Shown: piece after piece, positions 11,291 to 22,640 of the stretch
Layout of the letters: every line of letters starts with the position of its first letter
How positions within the stretch are numbered: the stretch's first letter is position 1
From: Myxocyprinus asiaticus
Lineage: Eukaryota > Chordata > Actinopteri > Cypriniformes > Catostomidae
Length of the DNA: 64,000 nt
NCBI RefSeq assembly: GCF_019703515.2
Contig: NC_059379.1
Coordinates: forward strand, 23,921,880 to 23,985,879
Direction of reading: 5' to 3'
The notes under the pieces: model-generated
Told to the model about the DNA's origin: nothing
The model's input: only the letters and a program-made list of their open reading frames with translations
The model's database searches: none
Made by a program: the position numbers and the translations under genes

Positions 11291-14200
11291 ATAATGTAGT
11301 ATTTTTTATAGTTATCTTATTTAGTGAGTTCATCTGTTCAAAAACTGACAAACTGACTACTGGTCCATGACATACTTTTTTGACAACCCACTCACTCCTG
11401 GAAAACGACCACACTATTTTGGAATAAAGTCCTTTGAGGATCGACCTATGGAATTGAAGCACAATTAAGCCCTCCATTCTTTATTTCAGCTCATTCATAC
11501 CTTTAATGAAACCTAATGTTCTCCAGCTCCAGTAATTGACATGAATCAAATGAAAGGGGCAATTTACCCCATGCTTGTGTATATGAATTAAGCACCTTCC
11601 TTCCTCAATGAAAGGACAATGCAAATTGTTAAGAGCAAAAAGGTCACGCTGTCTGCAGCAGCAATCTGAGAACGGAATTTTCCAGCAGAAATCCAATTAG
11701 AGCATTACCTCATGTGGAAGCCGAAAATAAGCCCCAACATCCCCAGCTTTGTTCAACAAGACTTTTAACTTTGCGCTAGTACCTTCTGTGCTCTTTACCT
11801 GCAGAGGTGTGCTTTGTCAGAGGGTCAGGGAATATCAAACATCCAATTAGGGGGTTGTAACTGAGACACACACATATGCACACTGGTCTCTTCTCATTAC
11901 ACATAGGAGCAGGCCCTCTGTCAGTTAGCTCTGGCCCTGCAGGCTCACTTCCCCCCTGCAATATTAGATCAGCCATCAGGGAAAGAAGCATGGGTTCTTC
12001 AACACATTCACAGTCAAATGTCATGAAGCTCACATCCTTTTTGAGAAATGTATGTTAGATGAAAACGCAGAATGATGGCTTCCAGCATAAATTTTCTTTT
12101 ACCGCACCACCTTGAAATGTGTTTTATGGAAATTTATTTCTAAAGTGAGACCTATTTGTTCTATTTTAATTTAACAAACATATTCATTATCAGTCTGCAT
12201 GCGCTAGCATTGATGACATTATAAAATATTCTGCTTATATCCAGCTGACTGACATCTGTTGAAATCAAAGTCAGGTTTATTGTCTTTTTTTAAGCAAAAT
12301 ATGGTTAATGCATTATGAACTAGCATTAACTAAAAATCAACAATTGGATCTTTATAAATGAACATTAACCAAGATTTTGCTGATAAATACTATTTTGCTT
12401 ATGATACCCAATGTATTTACTAATGTTAAAAAATAGAACCTTATTGTAAAGTGTTATCGGCATTCCACTCAGGATGTATGATATATGCAGTAAATCAATA
12501 AAATCAATTAGTCAATAAATAAGACAGTTTTAAAAACAATGAAATTATACACAATACTGGAAAAGTAGATACTGTGTATACAGTACACAAAACTAGTTAT
12601 TGCTTAATGTCTGGTACACCATATCTATATAAACACCAGTTATTGCATTATAACAAACCATTATTTCACATCATGAGGTGGTAGAAAATAAGAGAATAAA
12701 TGTATTGTGTATAATACAAATTTACAGAAATATAGAATTGTTATATGTATGCAAGCAATTCTTGTATGATAAATAATTTTTTATGTTCCTAATTTTTAAG
12801 TCACTTTGGATAAAAGCGTCAGCTAAATGACTAAATATAAATGTCAAAATAATAATTGTTTAAATGCACTCAGCCTCTCCTGTAAAAGACATGGCTGTGT
12901 AATATTACACAGGATCAGAAAAAAACCCATCAAGATGTGTACAGGCCTTGGAGATATCTCTGTTGTGCATCCATCAGGTGATAAGGTTCGCAGGTTATTT
13001 ATCATTCCCCCATCGGTCCCAGGTTGCTTTGAGTCACAAAGACGCCCCCCAGCCCCCCTCCGACTGACCTACAATGGAGCCTAAGCAGTAATTGTCCACA
13101 TCAATAAAGTTTTCATATTGCATCTGGCTCCCTCCTTTACACAGTATCACTGGGTGGAGGACATCATAATTTCATTGAAAGGAAAATGGGGCACAGGCTG
13201 AAATTATATCTATATTACTCTCAGAGATGAGGGGGGCTGGGACATAACTGTCCGGTTTGCAAGAGCCAATGATTTTTCTTACTTTCTTTCTTTATGATCT
13301 TGCCTCCCAATTACCTGGCAGTGATCTTGTGTAGAGAGAGGAAATGGATCTATAACTCATTTACACTACTGTCTATGAGGCCACAGTGGGCATTGGTTTC
13401 TTAGAGGCTGAGGAAGGAGGGATATATTACTGTCAAATATGATGTGCTCAGAATAGGAACTGTCTCTCATTTGTTTTGATATCTCCTTCTAGGTTCCCGA
13501 ATGTCTAATGTAGTCATTTTATGCTATTGAGATGAGAGACTTATAATATAAACATGGAAACAGTAACAAAAACAAAAAAAAACAAAAAAAAAAAACAATT
13601 GTGAACAAGTAATCATGTTCTTGATCAAGAAAGAGAGAGAAACTAACCAATCAACCAATTATTTCAACAAAAATGTCCATTGCTTATCCTGGGAGGATAA
13701 AAAATCACTGTCAGTAAGGTCAGTATTTATTTAGAGCTGAAAAGCTAGAATATCATCTTGTTTTAAATGACAGCTTGCTTTTATAAGATGAGAAAGCCTG
13801 GGCTGTGCAATAATGACTGACCTTTGAATGAATCATAAGAGACTCTGACATTAACTGCCGGCCACTGATTCCTGCTTACTCTTATCATTGATGTTTCTTA
13901 TAAAGCACAGCTTTGATTAAGACTGCAGGATTTAGACATGAAATTCAAATTGAGAACAGCTTCAAAAGAAGCCACATCAGCAACTGAACTTTAATCAAAC
14001 AGACAGAGCAGAGGGAAGAAAGTTGAATGGGAAGCTCATTTGAAGGATGACCAACATCATTCATAGGTGGTACATTTTCATATCTGAGATGTTTGACAAT
14101 ACCTCTAATAAAAACTCTTCATTTCAAGTCAAAGATATGCACAGTGACAGGACTGTGATAATTGTAGATAGAGCTGTAAAGCTAGAAATAGTTAGTTAAG

Positions 14201-14470
14201 AAGCAGTAGGGATATTTGTGTTTCAAAAGCAGAATCTTATTTGATATAGTAGAGCCATATGGTTATGGCAGATGGTTGAAAGCTTCCTCAAGACCTTGGA
14301 GAGAATTTTGTTATTGTTCCTCTGCACATCCCAAAATAATTATATCTACATTTGAAGAACAGCACATTGGATTCAGACAAATGCAATTAAAAAAAAAAAA
14401 AAAAAATCTGATACACACTGCGAGCAAAGAGGCCACAGATTTTCATAGGTTGGTTTCCCGGAAATGTGTA
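11291..14470. other. unique non-coding sequence
   Basis: Higher-complexity sequence without repeat signatures apart from A-rich runs at 13567-13597 and 14390-14406. Segments 11480-12060 and 13700-14060 have balanced composition and could contain regulatory elements, but no transcription-factor architecture is certain. No coding exon is supported. Confidence 0.4.
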
Positions 14471-14474
14471 ACAC

Positions 14475-14605
14475 TGTGGCTCTGTGGCACTATCAAAACA
14501 TTGCTCTGTTTGTTTGAGCATCCCAACTCAACTAGCAACACATGCTCAACCAATGGTATGAGCTTGGGGCAGGTCTCTCCACTTGTCCAACCAAACGCAG
14601 TTATC
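14475..14605 (+). repeat. short dispersed repeat (pair with 49010-49125)
   Basis: TCTGTGGCACTATCAAAACA, GCTCAACCAATGG and a GGGGC..G / CCAACCA block occur in the same order and spacing as at 49010-49125. This marks two copies of an unnamed repeat. It carries no open frame of interest. Confidence 0.55.
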
Positions 14606-15199
14606 GGGAAACCTGTTTAAATGCAGTCGTTGTCAACATACTGTTATTCAACAGAATTGGTTTCAGGGTTTTCCAGAATCCCTAAACCAAGACCAAAATG
14701 TCCAATTGGTACTACTCCTAGAGCTTTCAGGCAACATCCACCAAACTTGGCACAAACCTGCAGCCTGTTCTGACGCATGTTGCTGTGACTTCTATAACTG
14801 ATCAGCTTAACAGATGACATAACATATGATAAAATATAAAAAAATAAATCCTATAGATCAACACCCTGTCTACACCAGAAGCGAGCATCGCGTCGTATCA
14901 CATCAAAAGCAATAGAACCCATTATAATCAATGATGCTGTCTATACTGTAAGCATCCGCTGCGGCACATCACATTGGGTTGACAGTAAATGGGTGTCCCA
15001 TTCCATTTGGGATACGATGCGCACGCTGGTGCTACTACTACCAACAACACAAATAAATGGTTTAGAATGTTCATGTGGACCCATCCAGTGTAGACAGCCT
15101 CAAGCCTTTTGTGCCGTGTTGCATCAACGGGCACACAAGGTGTAGACAGGGTGTTACTTTGACGGAATGTTTAGATGGGTCTACTACTACAAAGAGTCT
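14606..15199. other. non-coding stretch
   Basis: No coding or repeat signature that I can support. The sequence 14870-15150 contains short mirrored segments around GATGCTGTCTA, GTAGACAG and CAGTGTAGACAG, suggesting a decayed inverted repeat, but the ends are unclear. Confidence 0.35.
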
Positions 15200-16262
15200 A
15201 CTACTTCAAAGAGTTCTCATAAAAAAATCCTCCATGTGCAGCAATGACAGCTTTGCAGATACTGTACTTGGCATTCTAGCTGTCAGTTTGTCCAGATACT
15301 CAGGTGGCATTTCACCCACGCTTCCTGTAGTACTAGCCATAGATGTGTCTTGTCGGGCATTTCTCACGCACCTTACAGTCTAGCTGATCCCACAAAAGCT
15401 CAATGGGGTTAAGATCCATAACACTCTTTTCCAGTTATCTGTTGTCCATTCCCTGTGTTTCTTTGCCCACTCTAACCTTTTCTTTTTGTTTTTCTGTTCC
15501 AAATGTGGCTTTTTCTTTGCAATTCTTCCCATAAGGCCTGCACCCCTGAGTCTTCTCTTTACTGTTGTACATTAAACTGGTGTTGAGCGGGTAGAATTCA
15601 ATGAAGCTGTCAGCTGAGGACGTGAGGCATCTATTTCTCAAACTAGAGACTCTGATGCGCTTATCCTCTTGTTTAGTTGTACATCTGGCCTTTCACATCT
15701 CTTTCTGTCCTTGTTAGAGCCAGTTGTCCTTTGTCTTTGAAGACTGTAGTGTACACATTTGTGTGAAATCTTCAGTTTTTTGGCAATTTCAAGCATTGTA
15801 TAGCCTTCATTCCTCAAAAGAATGATTGACTGACGTGTTTCTAGAGAAAGCTGATTCTTTTTTGCCATTTTTGACCTAATTTTGACCTTAAGACATGCCA
15901 GTCTTTTGCATACTGTAGCAACTCAAAAACAAACACAAAGACAATGTTAAGTTTAATTTAATGAACCAAATAGCTTTCAGCAGTGTTTGATATAATGGCA
16001 AGTGATTTTCTAGTACCAAATTAGCAATTTAGCATGAATACTCAAGGACAAGGTGTTGGACTGATGGCTGCTGGAAATGGGGCCTGTCTAGATTTGATCA
16101 AAAATAACTTCTTTTAAATAGTGATGGTGCTGTATTTTACATCAGTAATGTCCTGACTATACTTTGTGATTAGCTGAATGCCACTTTGGTGAATTAAAGT
16201 ACCAACTTCTTTCCAAAACAGCAGAATCTGTACCTTATTCCAAACTTTTGGCCGCCAGTATA
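15200..16262 (-). mobile_element. Tc1/mariner-like remnant, internally deleted
   Basis: The minus strand starts at 16262 with an inverted-repeat end (CTGGCGGCCAAAAGTTTGG), continues through a long untranslated leader, and encodes the N-terminus of a Tc1-type transposase at 15868-15638. The rest matches the helix-turn-helix and linker region in broken frames. The catalytic half is largely missing and the left end near 15200 is not well defined. It is a fossil; its right end touches a TA microsatellite as expected for a TA-targeting element. Confidence 0.8.
15638..15868 (-). pseudogene. Tc1-like transposase, N-terminal DNA-binding part
   Basis: Begins MAKKNQLSLETRQSI at 15868. The next residues (LRNEGYTMLEIAKKLKIS, then KCVHYSLQRQ) form the first helix-turn-helix of the PAIRED-like domain that binds the inverted repeats. 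A frameshift near 15645 ends the frame after about 76 codons, compared with roughly 340-360 in intact Tc1 transposases. No DDE residues follow in frame. The start is chosen because it matches the short N-termini of Tc1 proteins. Confidence 0.82.
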
Positions 16263-16275
16263 TATACTGTATATA

Positions 16276-16306
<31 letters not shown>

Positions 16307-16315
16307 CTGTATATA
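16261..16315. repeat. (TA)n microsatellite between two Tc1 elements
   Basis: TA repeats with CTG interruptions. Both neighbouring elements end exactly here, consistent with repeated insertion into TA-rich DNA. Confidence 0.9.
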
Positions 16316-17913
16316 CAGCTCTGGAAAAAATTAAGAGACCACTCCAAATTTTTCTCTTAAATCAGCATCTCAACATGTATGGCAGCCATTCCATTCCAGT
16401 GTCTGTTGAATTCCAACACAAGCACATCTCATTCTACTTAATGAGGAACTGATTAGGTGATCACCTGAACCAAATCTTATTTAACAAGGAAAAGTATAAA
16501 ACCCACTGCTGTGGTCATCACTGTCCTCTTGCAATAGGACCAGCTGGATGGTGCTAGTAGTACCTCAAAAGTAATTGGAATAAAAAATAACCATGCCTAA
16601 AGAGTTGAAAAGTTTTCAGTGAGGAAAAGAAGGGTTAAATTCTGGCTTTACTGGCAGAGGGATACAGTGAGCATCGGGTTGCTTCCATCCTTAAAATTTT
16701 AAAGATGGCGGTTCATAAGAACAAGGTCAAGGAGCAGACATTGGGAACAACAAAGCTTCAGACCGCCAGAGAGTGAAAACGACTCTCCACTGACCAGGAT
16801 GAGTGCCAACTCATTCGAATGTCACTCAACAACCATAGGATGACATCAAAAGTGACCTACAAAAAGAATGGCAAACGGCAGCTGGAGTGAAATGCACGGC
16901 GAGGACGGTTCGAAACAGGCTCCTAGGAGCAGGTCTGAAGTCGTGCAAAGCTAGAAAATAGCCCTTCGTCAGTGAGGTACAAAGAAGGGCCAGGCGAAGT
17001 TTGCAAAAGACCATAAAGATTGGACCGTACAGGACTGGAGTAAGGTCATCTTATCTGATGAGTCCAGTTTTCAGCTTTGCCCAACACCTGGTCGTCTAGT
17101 GGTTAGAAGGAGACCTGGAGAGGCCTACAAGCTACAGTGTCTTGTATCCACTGTGACATTTTGTGGCGGATCGATGATGACCTGGGGGTGCTTCAGCAAG
17201 GCTGGAATTGGGCTGATTCGTCTTTGTGAAGGACGCATGAATCAAGCCACGTACAAGGTTATCCTGGAAGAAAACTTGCTTCCTTCTGCTCTGACAATCC
17301 CTTCTGTTCCCCAACTCTGAGGATTGGTTTTTTACCAGCAGGACAATGCTCCATGCCACACAGCCAGGTCAATCAAGGAGGAGCACCAGATCAAGACCCT
17401 GTCATGGCCAGCCCAATCTCCAAACCTGAACCCCATTGAAAACCTCTGGAATGTGATCAAGAGGAAGATGGATGGTCAAAAGCCTACAAAGCCAAGCTGC
17501 TTGAATTTTTGTGCCAGGAGTAGCATAAAGTCACCCAACAGCAATGTGAAAGACTGGTGGAGAGCATGCCAAGATGCATGAAAGCTGTGATTGGAAATCA
17601 GGGTTGTTCCACCAAATATTGATTTCTGAATGCTTCTTGAGTTAAAACATTAGTATTGTGTTGTTTAAAAATGAATATGAACTTGTTTTCTTTGTATTAT
17701 TCGAGGTCTGAAAACACTGCATCTTTTTTGTTAGTTTGACCAGTTGTCATTTTCGGCAAATAAATGCTCTAAATGACAATATTGTTATTTGGAATTTGGG
17801 AGAAATGTTGTCAATAGTTTACAAAATAAAACAAAAATGTTAATTTTACTCAAACACATACCTGTAAATCCAGAGAAACTGATAATTTTGCAGTGGTCTC
17901 TTAATTTTTCCAG

Positions 17914-17917
<4 letters not shown>
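16316..17917 (+). mobile_element. Tc1-like element with both inverted ends
   Basis: The left end CAGCTCTGGAAAAAATTAAG at 16316 is mirrored at 17892-17917 (CTTAATTTTTCCAGAGGTG on the plus strand), giving inverted repeats of about 27 bp. The 1.6-kb length is standard for Tc1. A transposase frame runs on the plus strand but is broken. The right end passes directly into a TG microsatellite. Confidence 0.88.
16591..17583 (+). pseudogene. Tc1-like transposase with stops and frameshifts
   Basis: An ATG at 16591 (MPKELKSFQ) matches the usual N-terminus but hits TGA after nine codons, and the DNA-binding half is scattered over frames up to about 17040. The catalytic domain is recognisable from 17040: LSDES supplies the first Asp, QQDNAPCHTA at about 17338 the second Asp and NLNPIENLW at about 17430 the Glu, a DD34E arrangement. 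A single in-frame TGA at 17318-17320 separates the first Asp from the rest. All three catalytic residues remain, yet no functional protein can be made. Confidence 0.88.

Positions 17918-17978
<61 letters not shown>
17914..17978. repeat. (TG)n microsatellite
   Basis: About 65 bases of pure TG, beginning inside the inverted repeat of the preceding element. It generates long Val-Cys and Thr-His frames that are artefacts. Confidence 0.97.
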
Positions 17979-17980
<2 letters not shown>

Positions 17981-19199
17981 ACTCATCTGTTTTCCTACTT
18001 TAAAAACAGATGGTGATGAAATCAGAGCAGAATCCAAACAGAATGTTGTCATGTGTAAAAAAAATAAAAATAATAATTATAATAATAAAAATAATAATAA
18101 TACAAAGTACATCAAAATATGAGCAGCACAGTTCCTGGGACTGGATTTCCTCAGTTTCCACTCATCATGTGAATTTTATTTCAAAAGTAAGTGTGTCTTA
18201 CTTATGGTCAATGGCACTGTAATTATATAAATTACCCTGAAATCTGCTATGTAAATAAATACTGTGGGATACATAAAAGACAGAATCCTGTGTTCTCTGT
18301 GGCCAACATGTCCTCGTCCCCAACTGCAGTCAGTCTTGCTTTATCTCACGATCACAGAGAGGAGCTAATGGTCACGGCTGGAGGATGAGGTTTTTGTAAA
18401 ATGGACGGAGCAATTAACACCTGACAGTTCTCATTATCCTCCATGTCAGTGGGTGGAGGCTGGAGGCTGGAGGCCAGGAGGTGGATTAGAGAGAAAATGA
18501 AAGGAAAATTAAAGACACTTAATGGATGCTGCTTTAGATTTCTCTGCAAGTTCTATTAACCATAATTTAAATCAATTTTCTCCTTTCTGCAATTCTGCTC
18601 TAATAAAGCTGTCTGACAGAGACTTTGTGTATCCCAGGTGTTTGTTTGAGATGCGTTAGCCTAGTCTCATTTTGCTAAGTGCCCACAAAGCTCACAATGC
18701 TGTTTGCAAGTACAAAGCATGGTTGTGAGTACCGTTCTCCTGTGTGCCCTTTGATTCATGTGCAACCAGGGTCCAAATTAACTTTTTACCACACCTGCCA
18801 AGGGTGAGTGAATTTTCAGGTCATAAATATTTCTTACCAGCCATTAAACTGTTTTTCTACATTATATATATATATATATATATTTACAATATAATTATTT
18901 AGCTGTTTCTTCCCTTGCATATTTGTGACAAACATTGCAGGTCATCATTGTGTCGTACTATACAAGATGACTAAAACAGCACCAGTCACAATACAGCATG
19001 ATCACAGGGAAAATCTGCGTGTTAGTTCACAATTTTTTTTCCCACGTAAATTCAGACCCAATGTGCCAAATTCCGGACAAGTGTCATCATGCGGCGACTG
19101 TTCAGAATGCTGTTTTGGTCTCAGAAAGCGAGAGGTGTGCACAGTTAATACAGAAAAAGTGTTTGAAGAAGAGGAAAAAAAGTTCTTGCAATTGGGTTA
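17979..19199. other. non-coding stretch with AT-rich runs
   Basis: Contains an AAT-rich tract at 18057-18105 and a (TA)n run at 18862-18882. The intervening sequence has no recognised repeat or coding domain. Confidence 0.5.
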
Positions 19200-19466
19200 T
19201 GTATAGGACTTCCCGTAACATCCAGTAGGGGTCTCAATCTAGTCTTGTCGTTTTTTTTTTTTTCTAAGGTCCTTGGTCCTTGTTTTGTCTCGTCTTGTTT
19301 CCCGTCCTGATTTTTCTCCAGCTGTGTCATTAGTGTATTTATAGCCCTCAGGTTCTTGTAGTGAGTAAGGCCTTGTTTCTTTTTATGTCTGTGTTCTTGT
19401 TTATTCAGATTTAATAAATCTGCATTTGGGTTCTCAACTTCCACTTGCCTGAGAATCAGTGTTACA
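19200..19466 (+). repeat. 5' LTR, shortened
   Basis: Aligned with the 3' LTR at 20417-20821 but shorter. The start is degenerate and it lacks the about 100-bp MITE present in the 3' copy. It ends GTGTTACA. Confidence 0.68.
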
Positions 19467-19609
19467 GAATGCTAGACTGTATCATGAACCCAGCAGATTA
19501 GACACTGGATTGTTGCATGGGATTATTATTGGTTTCACAATACTGTGAAAAATTTGGGGACTTGGCTGCTTAACTCAAACAACCATGGCAGGTATTCTGA
19601 ACTCTGTAT

Positions 19610-20404
19610 TGGTTGAGTTTGAATAGGCCTATCAGAGAACTGGAGCCTTTGGACTGTGATAGAGTTTTGTTGGTTCACAATCAAAGCCTGCCCAGTGCGC
19701 TCTTGCCGGAGGTGGCACCCAGTGCTCTCTCTTACCAGAGGTGGCGAGCTCAAAGAGGTGGAGGAGAAGGAGGGGAAGAAAATCATCCGTTCCTTACTCT
19801 CCACGGTCGATGCTCTGGACATCTCTGCTCCAGTGGTCCTGAAGATCCCTGCGATAGAGGCCCCTCCACTCCCTGCTCAGGTTGTCCTGGAGGTCCCTAT
19901 GGCGGAGGACCCTCTGTTCCCTGCTCCAGTGGTCCCAGTGATCTCAGCCTCGGTGTCCCAGCTTCAGTAGTCCCGGTCATCCCAGCTTCGTTGGTCCCAT
20001 ATTTTGGTAGTCCGGTGGTCCCAGCTTTGATGGTCCCAGTGGTCTCAGCCTGGGTGGTCCTATCTTCGGTGGTCCCAGAGGTTCCTGGTTCTGTGGTTCC
20101 AGTTACAATGGTCAAAGAGGTTCCTGGTTCTGTGCCATTGCCCTTGTCAGAGTTCCCTAGTGCCTTAACTTTCCCTGAGTCCCCTAGTGCCTTGGATATT
20201 GCCTAAGTCCCCTAGTACCATGACATTTCCTGAATTTTCTTGTGCCTTTATTATTCCTGAGTACCCTAGTGTCTTGATATTTCCTGTGTCTCCTAGTGCC
20301 TTGAAACTTCCTGAATCCCCCAGTGTCATGACCTTGCCAGAGTCTCTGGCTGCCTTTATCCCGCCCGAGTCCCCGGCTGCCTTAACCCTGCCCAAGTTGG
20401 AATA
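19610..20404 (+). pseudogene. Val/Pro-rich repetitive coding remnant of LTR element
   Basis: Sequence between the LTRs reads, in three overlapping frames, as tandem short repeats such as PVVPVIPAS and FPESPSAL. The DNA repeats are approximate, with recurring CCTGCTCCAGTGGTCCCAG and TTTCCTGAGTCCCCTAGTG units. No zinc knuckle, protease or polymerase motif is seen. By position it is what remains between gag and the 3' LTR. A similar low-complexity region replaces pol in the elements at 34992-42159 and 42165-43817. The frame ends at TAA near 20402, just before the 3' LTR. Confidence 0.5.
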
Positions 20405-20416
20405 AAGGGATGGCGC

Positions 20417-20821
20417 TGTCATGTAGGGGACTTTCCCCAGTAGGGGCCATTAGTCTTGTGGGTCTTTTATTTTGAAGTTCTTGGTTCTTGTTTTGTCTCT
20501 TCCTATTTCCCTTCCTGATTGTTTTCCAGCTGTGTCTTGTTCACTCATTAGTACTTGTGTATTTACAGTCCTCATGTTCTCCCTGTCTTTGAGTTCAGAA
20601 TGGCAGACTACCAATAATACTCTTACTACTCCTGCCATTTGTGTCTATGGCAAAAAATAGTATGAGTAGTATGGTAGTAAGCAATTCCGAACTCAGCCTT
20701 TGTCTAGCATTGTTTGATGAGTCCGGCCTTGTTTCTATTCAGGTCTATGCTCTTGTTTATTCATTTTAAGGAATTTGTGTTTGGATTCTCAACTTCCACT
20801 TGCCTGAGAATCAATGTTACA
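20417..20821 (+). repeat. 3' LTR with internal MITE
   Basis: Begins TGTCATGTAGGGG and ends AATGTTACA, obeying the TG...CA rule. The extra length relative to the 5' LTR is explained by the palindromic insert at about 20590-20697. Confidence 0.72.
20590..20697. mobile_element. palindromic MITE inside the 3' LTR
   Basis: TGAGTTCAGAATGGCAGACT at the left is mirrored by the right end (reverse complement begins TGAGTTCGGAATTGCTTACT), with TACTACCA and TACTCTTAC blocks also mirrored. The insert is about 108 bp and is absent from the 5' LTR. A target duplication is not clear. Confidence 0.7.
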
Positions 20822-21360
20822 AATTGCTTTGATATATTAATTGCAGAAAGTAATAAGAGGACTTGTTTACGTTAAAGTCTTAGGATGTTGATTAATTTAG
20901 ATTGGTTAAAGAACTGAGGTCTATGGATGCTCGGAATCAATGAGGTAAATATCTATGAATAAATAGAAATTATTAAAAATTCAATACCTCTTCATAAAGT
21001 TGTACAGTTTAAAAAATATATTTACTTTGTACTCTTAAAGACATAACTAGTGAGGTACAAATGTGTGAAAAACACTGTGTTAAATAAGACCTGTCATTGC
21101 ATAAACAGACTTGGCATATATGCAAATTGCTCAGTAATCATTGGCTGCCTCTTCAAAAGCTCAGTGGCAACGGGGTCAAAGTTGAAATTGTTTGAACTTT
21201 GAGCACCGCATCACAGCCCTTGACGGAAGCACAACGTGGTGCCAGGGGTAATGCTGAAACTGATGCTTCACTCCATAGTTCACTGTATTCTGTAACGCTG
21301 GTGCATTTGGAAGCCACTTAAGGGTTATGGTTAGTTTAGGGTTAGGAGTATGTTGCTGTA
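20822..21360. other. non-coding stretch
   Basis: No repeat or coding signature. GGTTAGTTTAGGGTTAGG near 21330 resembles telomeric motifs only superficially and is not a repeat array. Confidence 0.4.
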
Positions 21361-21895
21361 GTGACAGACTGCTGTCTTTTATTATTCCCCTGGTTTTATC
21401 ATTTGTGTTATATTGTGTATAATGGTGACCTTCCCTTTTATGCACCATACTCTAACTCGAATGAGACCTTTATGATACCGTTATACGAGAACAATGCGTC
21501 TGTCTGCTTTAATCTACCACACCCCCTCAGTATTAAGTGGGATTTGGTAGCCTATCAGCGTGCACTCGTGGGATATATTAGGGTGGCTACGTGCCACCTA
21601 GAAACACGTTATGACTATGACCGCCCCCTTCCAGTATTGGACACTTCTGCTTTAAAGGTATGTGTTGTTGGATGTTATGCTAACCAGCTAGCTCTGGTAC
21701 CTGGGGCTGATGTTAGTTTCTCATTGTGTATTCGTGGTTAATCATGCGAGGCTCCTATCGAGCTTCGCTGGTCGACTGCTGCCGTCCTCCAGACTGTTTG
21801 TGCCATTGGCGTCCTGTGTGTATTGGTGGCAGTATTCATGGCTGTAGCTCCAACGTTTCTGGTACGTGAAATCATTTTTGCACAATGCCGTTTTT
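21361..21895 (+). pseudogene. unidentified frame with C-terminal membrane segment
   Basis: An open frame of 126 codons (21361-21741) continues in the same frame after one TAA at 21739-21741 for another 50 codons to a stop at about 21895. The first part has several Cys (among them VCFNL, ATCHLE, VCVVGC and SLCIRG) and two N-glycosylation sequons (NET, NAS), suggesting an extracellular domain. After the stop lies a hydrophobic stretch of about 25 residues (VCAIGVLCVLVAVFMAVA) followed by a short basic-containing tail. This is the layout of a type I membrane protein. I do not recognise the family. It could be a remnant of a retroelement envelope-like gene, another mobile-element gene or a decayed host exon. 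A start codon is not certain. Confidence 0.4.
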
Positions 21896-22640
21896 AAAAT
21901 ATGTTCAGGTTTTGGCTAATATTTTAGCTTTTTGTATTTATTTGTCCTTTTAAGGTGAAAATCTGTTCTGCAGAATGCATCTGTCTGCATTGAAGCTGCA
22001 GGGCTGTACTCCGATGCTGCTTTTGTTTTCTTCGTTTTGTTTCTGCTGTTTTATTTAGTCTTGGTTTTGTTTTGTTTTTTGTTTTTAGGTTCTTTGCTGG
22101 TTTCCTTTCAAAAAACCCTGTCGCTGGCTCTGGAATGTTGACTTGCTGAAAGAGTTGTAGTCATCTTCTCTCTGAATACTGAGCAGGGAGATTGTTCTGG
22201 GTTTGGAAACTGTGTTATTTTGTTCTGTGCTATACTGTTTTGTTATTATATGTGAAGTGGATCCTTGCAGGGGGGTTTGACATCAGCCTCGCCCTCTTCC
22301 CTGTTTTTCCACACTTCTATATTTTGTTTATTTTGTGGGTTAAGGCCCTAGTTGTGTATGCGGTATTATTACTGCTATTAATTTAGATTGTTTTGTTTGT
22401 AGAATATATTTGAATTGTTGTTGTTGGTTGATTTGGATTAATTTTATTTTCTGTGTTTTTCTTCTCAGGAGCTGAGAGCCCAGTGTAGGGGGCTAGCCTT
22501 TCCCCACTTATGGAGGTGGTGCCCCTGTCACAGAGTACTGTGTTTTCACAAATACTTTCACTTGTGTGTTTGCGTGAGTGCTTATTGCGCACAAGTGGGT
22601 GAAGAATCTTTTATAGAGTAATCGCTGAGCTGATAAGCCT
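21896..22640 (+). other. T-rich tract and possible element end downstream of unidentified frame
   Basis: T- and G-rich non-coding sequence. A purine/G-rich motif (GCAGGGGGGTTTGACATC) lies at 22267-22284, and a pyrimidine tract with TTCTTCTCAG precedes GAGCTGAGAGCCCAG at 22464-22485, which resembles a splice acceptor. These could belong to the same unknown element as 21361-21895. I cannot identify its ends. Confidence 0.3.

Larger units (their letters stand above)
19200..20821 (+). mobile_element. small LTR retrotransposon, no pol
   Basis: Two related direct repeats, 19200-19466 and 20417-20821, share the blocks CAGTAGGGG, CTTGGTCCTTGTTTTGTCTC / CTTGGTTCTTGTTTTGTCTC, CAGCTGTGTC and TTGGGTTCTCAACTTCCACTTGCCTGAGAATCA, and both end in GTTACA. 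They are LTRs of one element or family. Only about 950 bp lie between, with valine- and proline-rich degenerate coding sequence and no protease, reverse transcriptase or integrase. The 5-bp flanks do not match, so recombination or decay at an end is likely. Confidence 0.72.

Noticed and set aside
17789..18122. Frames with long Val-Cys or Thr-His runs here, at 44171-44524 and at 61551-61867
   Set aside because: Translations of TG/CA microsatellites.
21324..21350. GGGTTA-like motifs suggesting an interstitial telomere repeat
   Set aside because: Only a few irregular motifs; no TTAGGG array.
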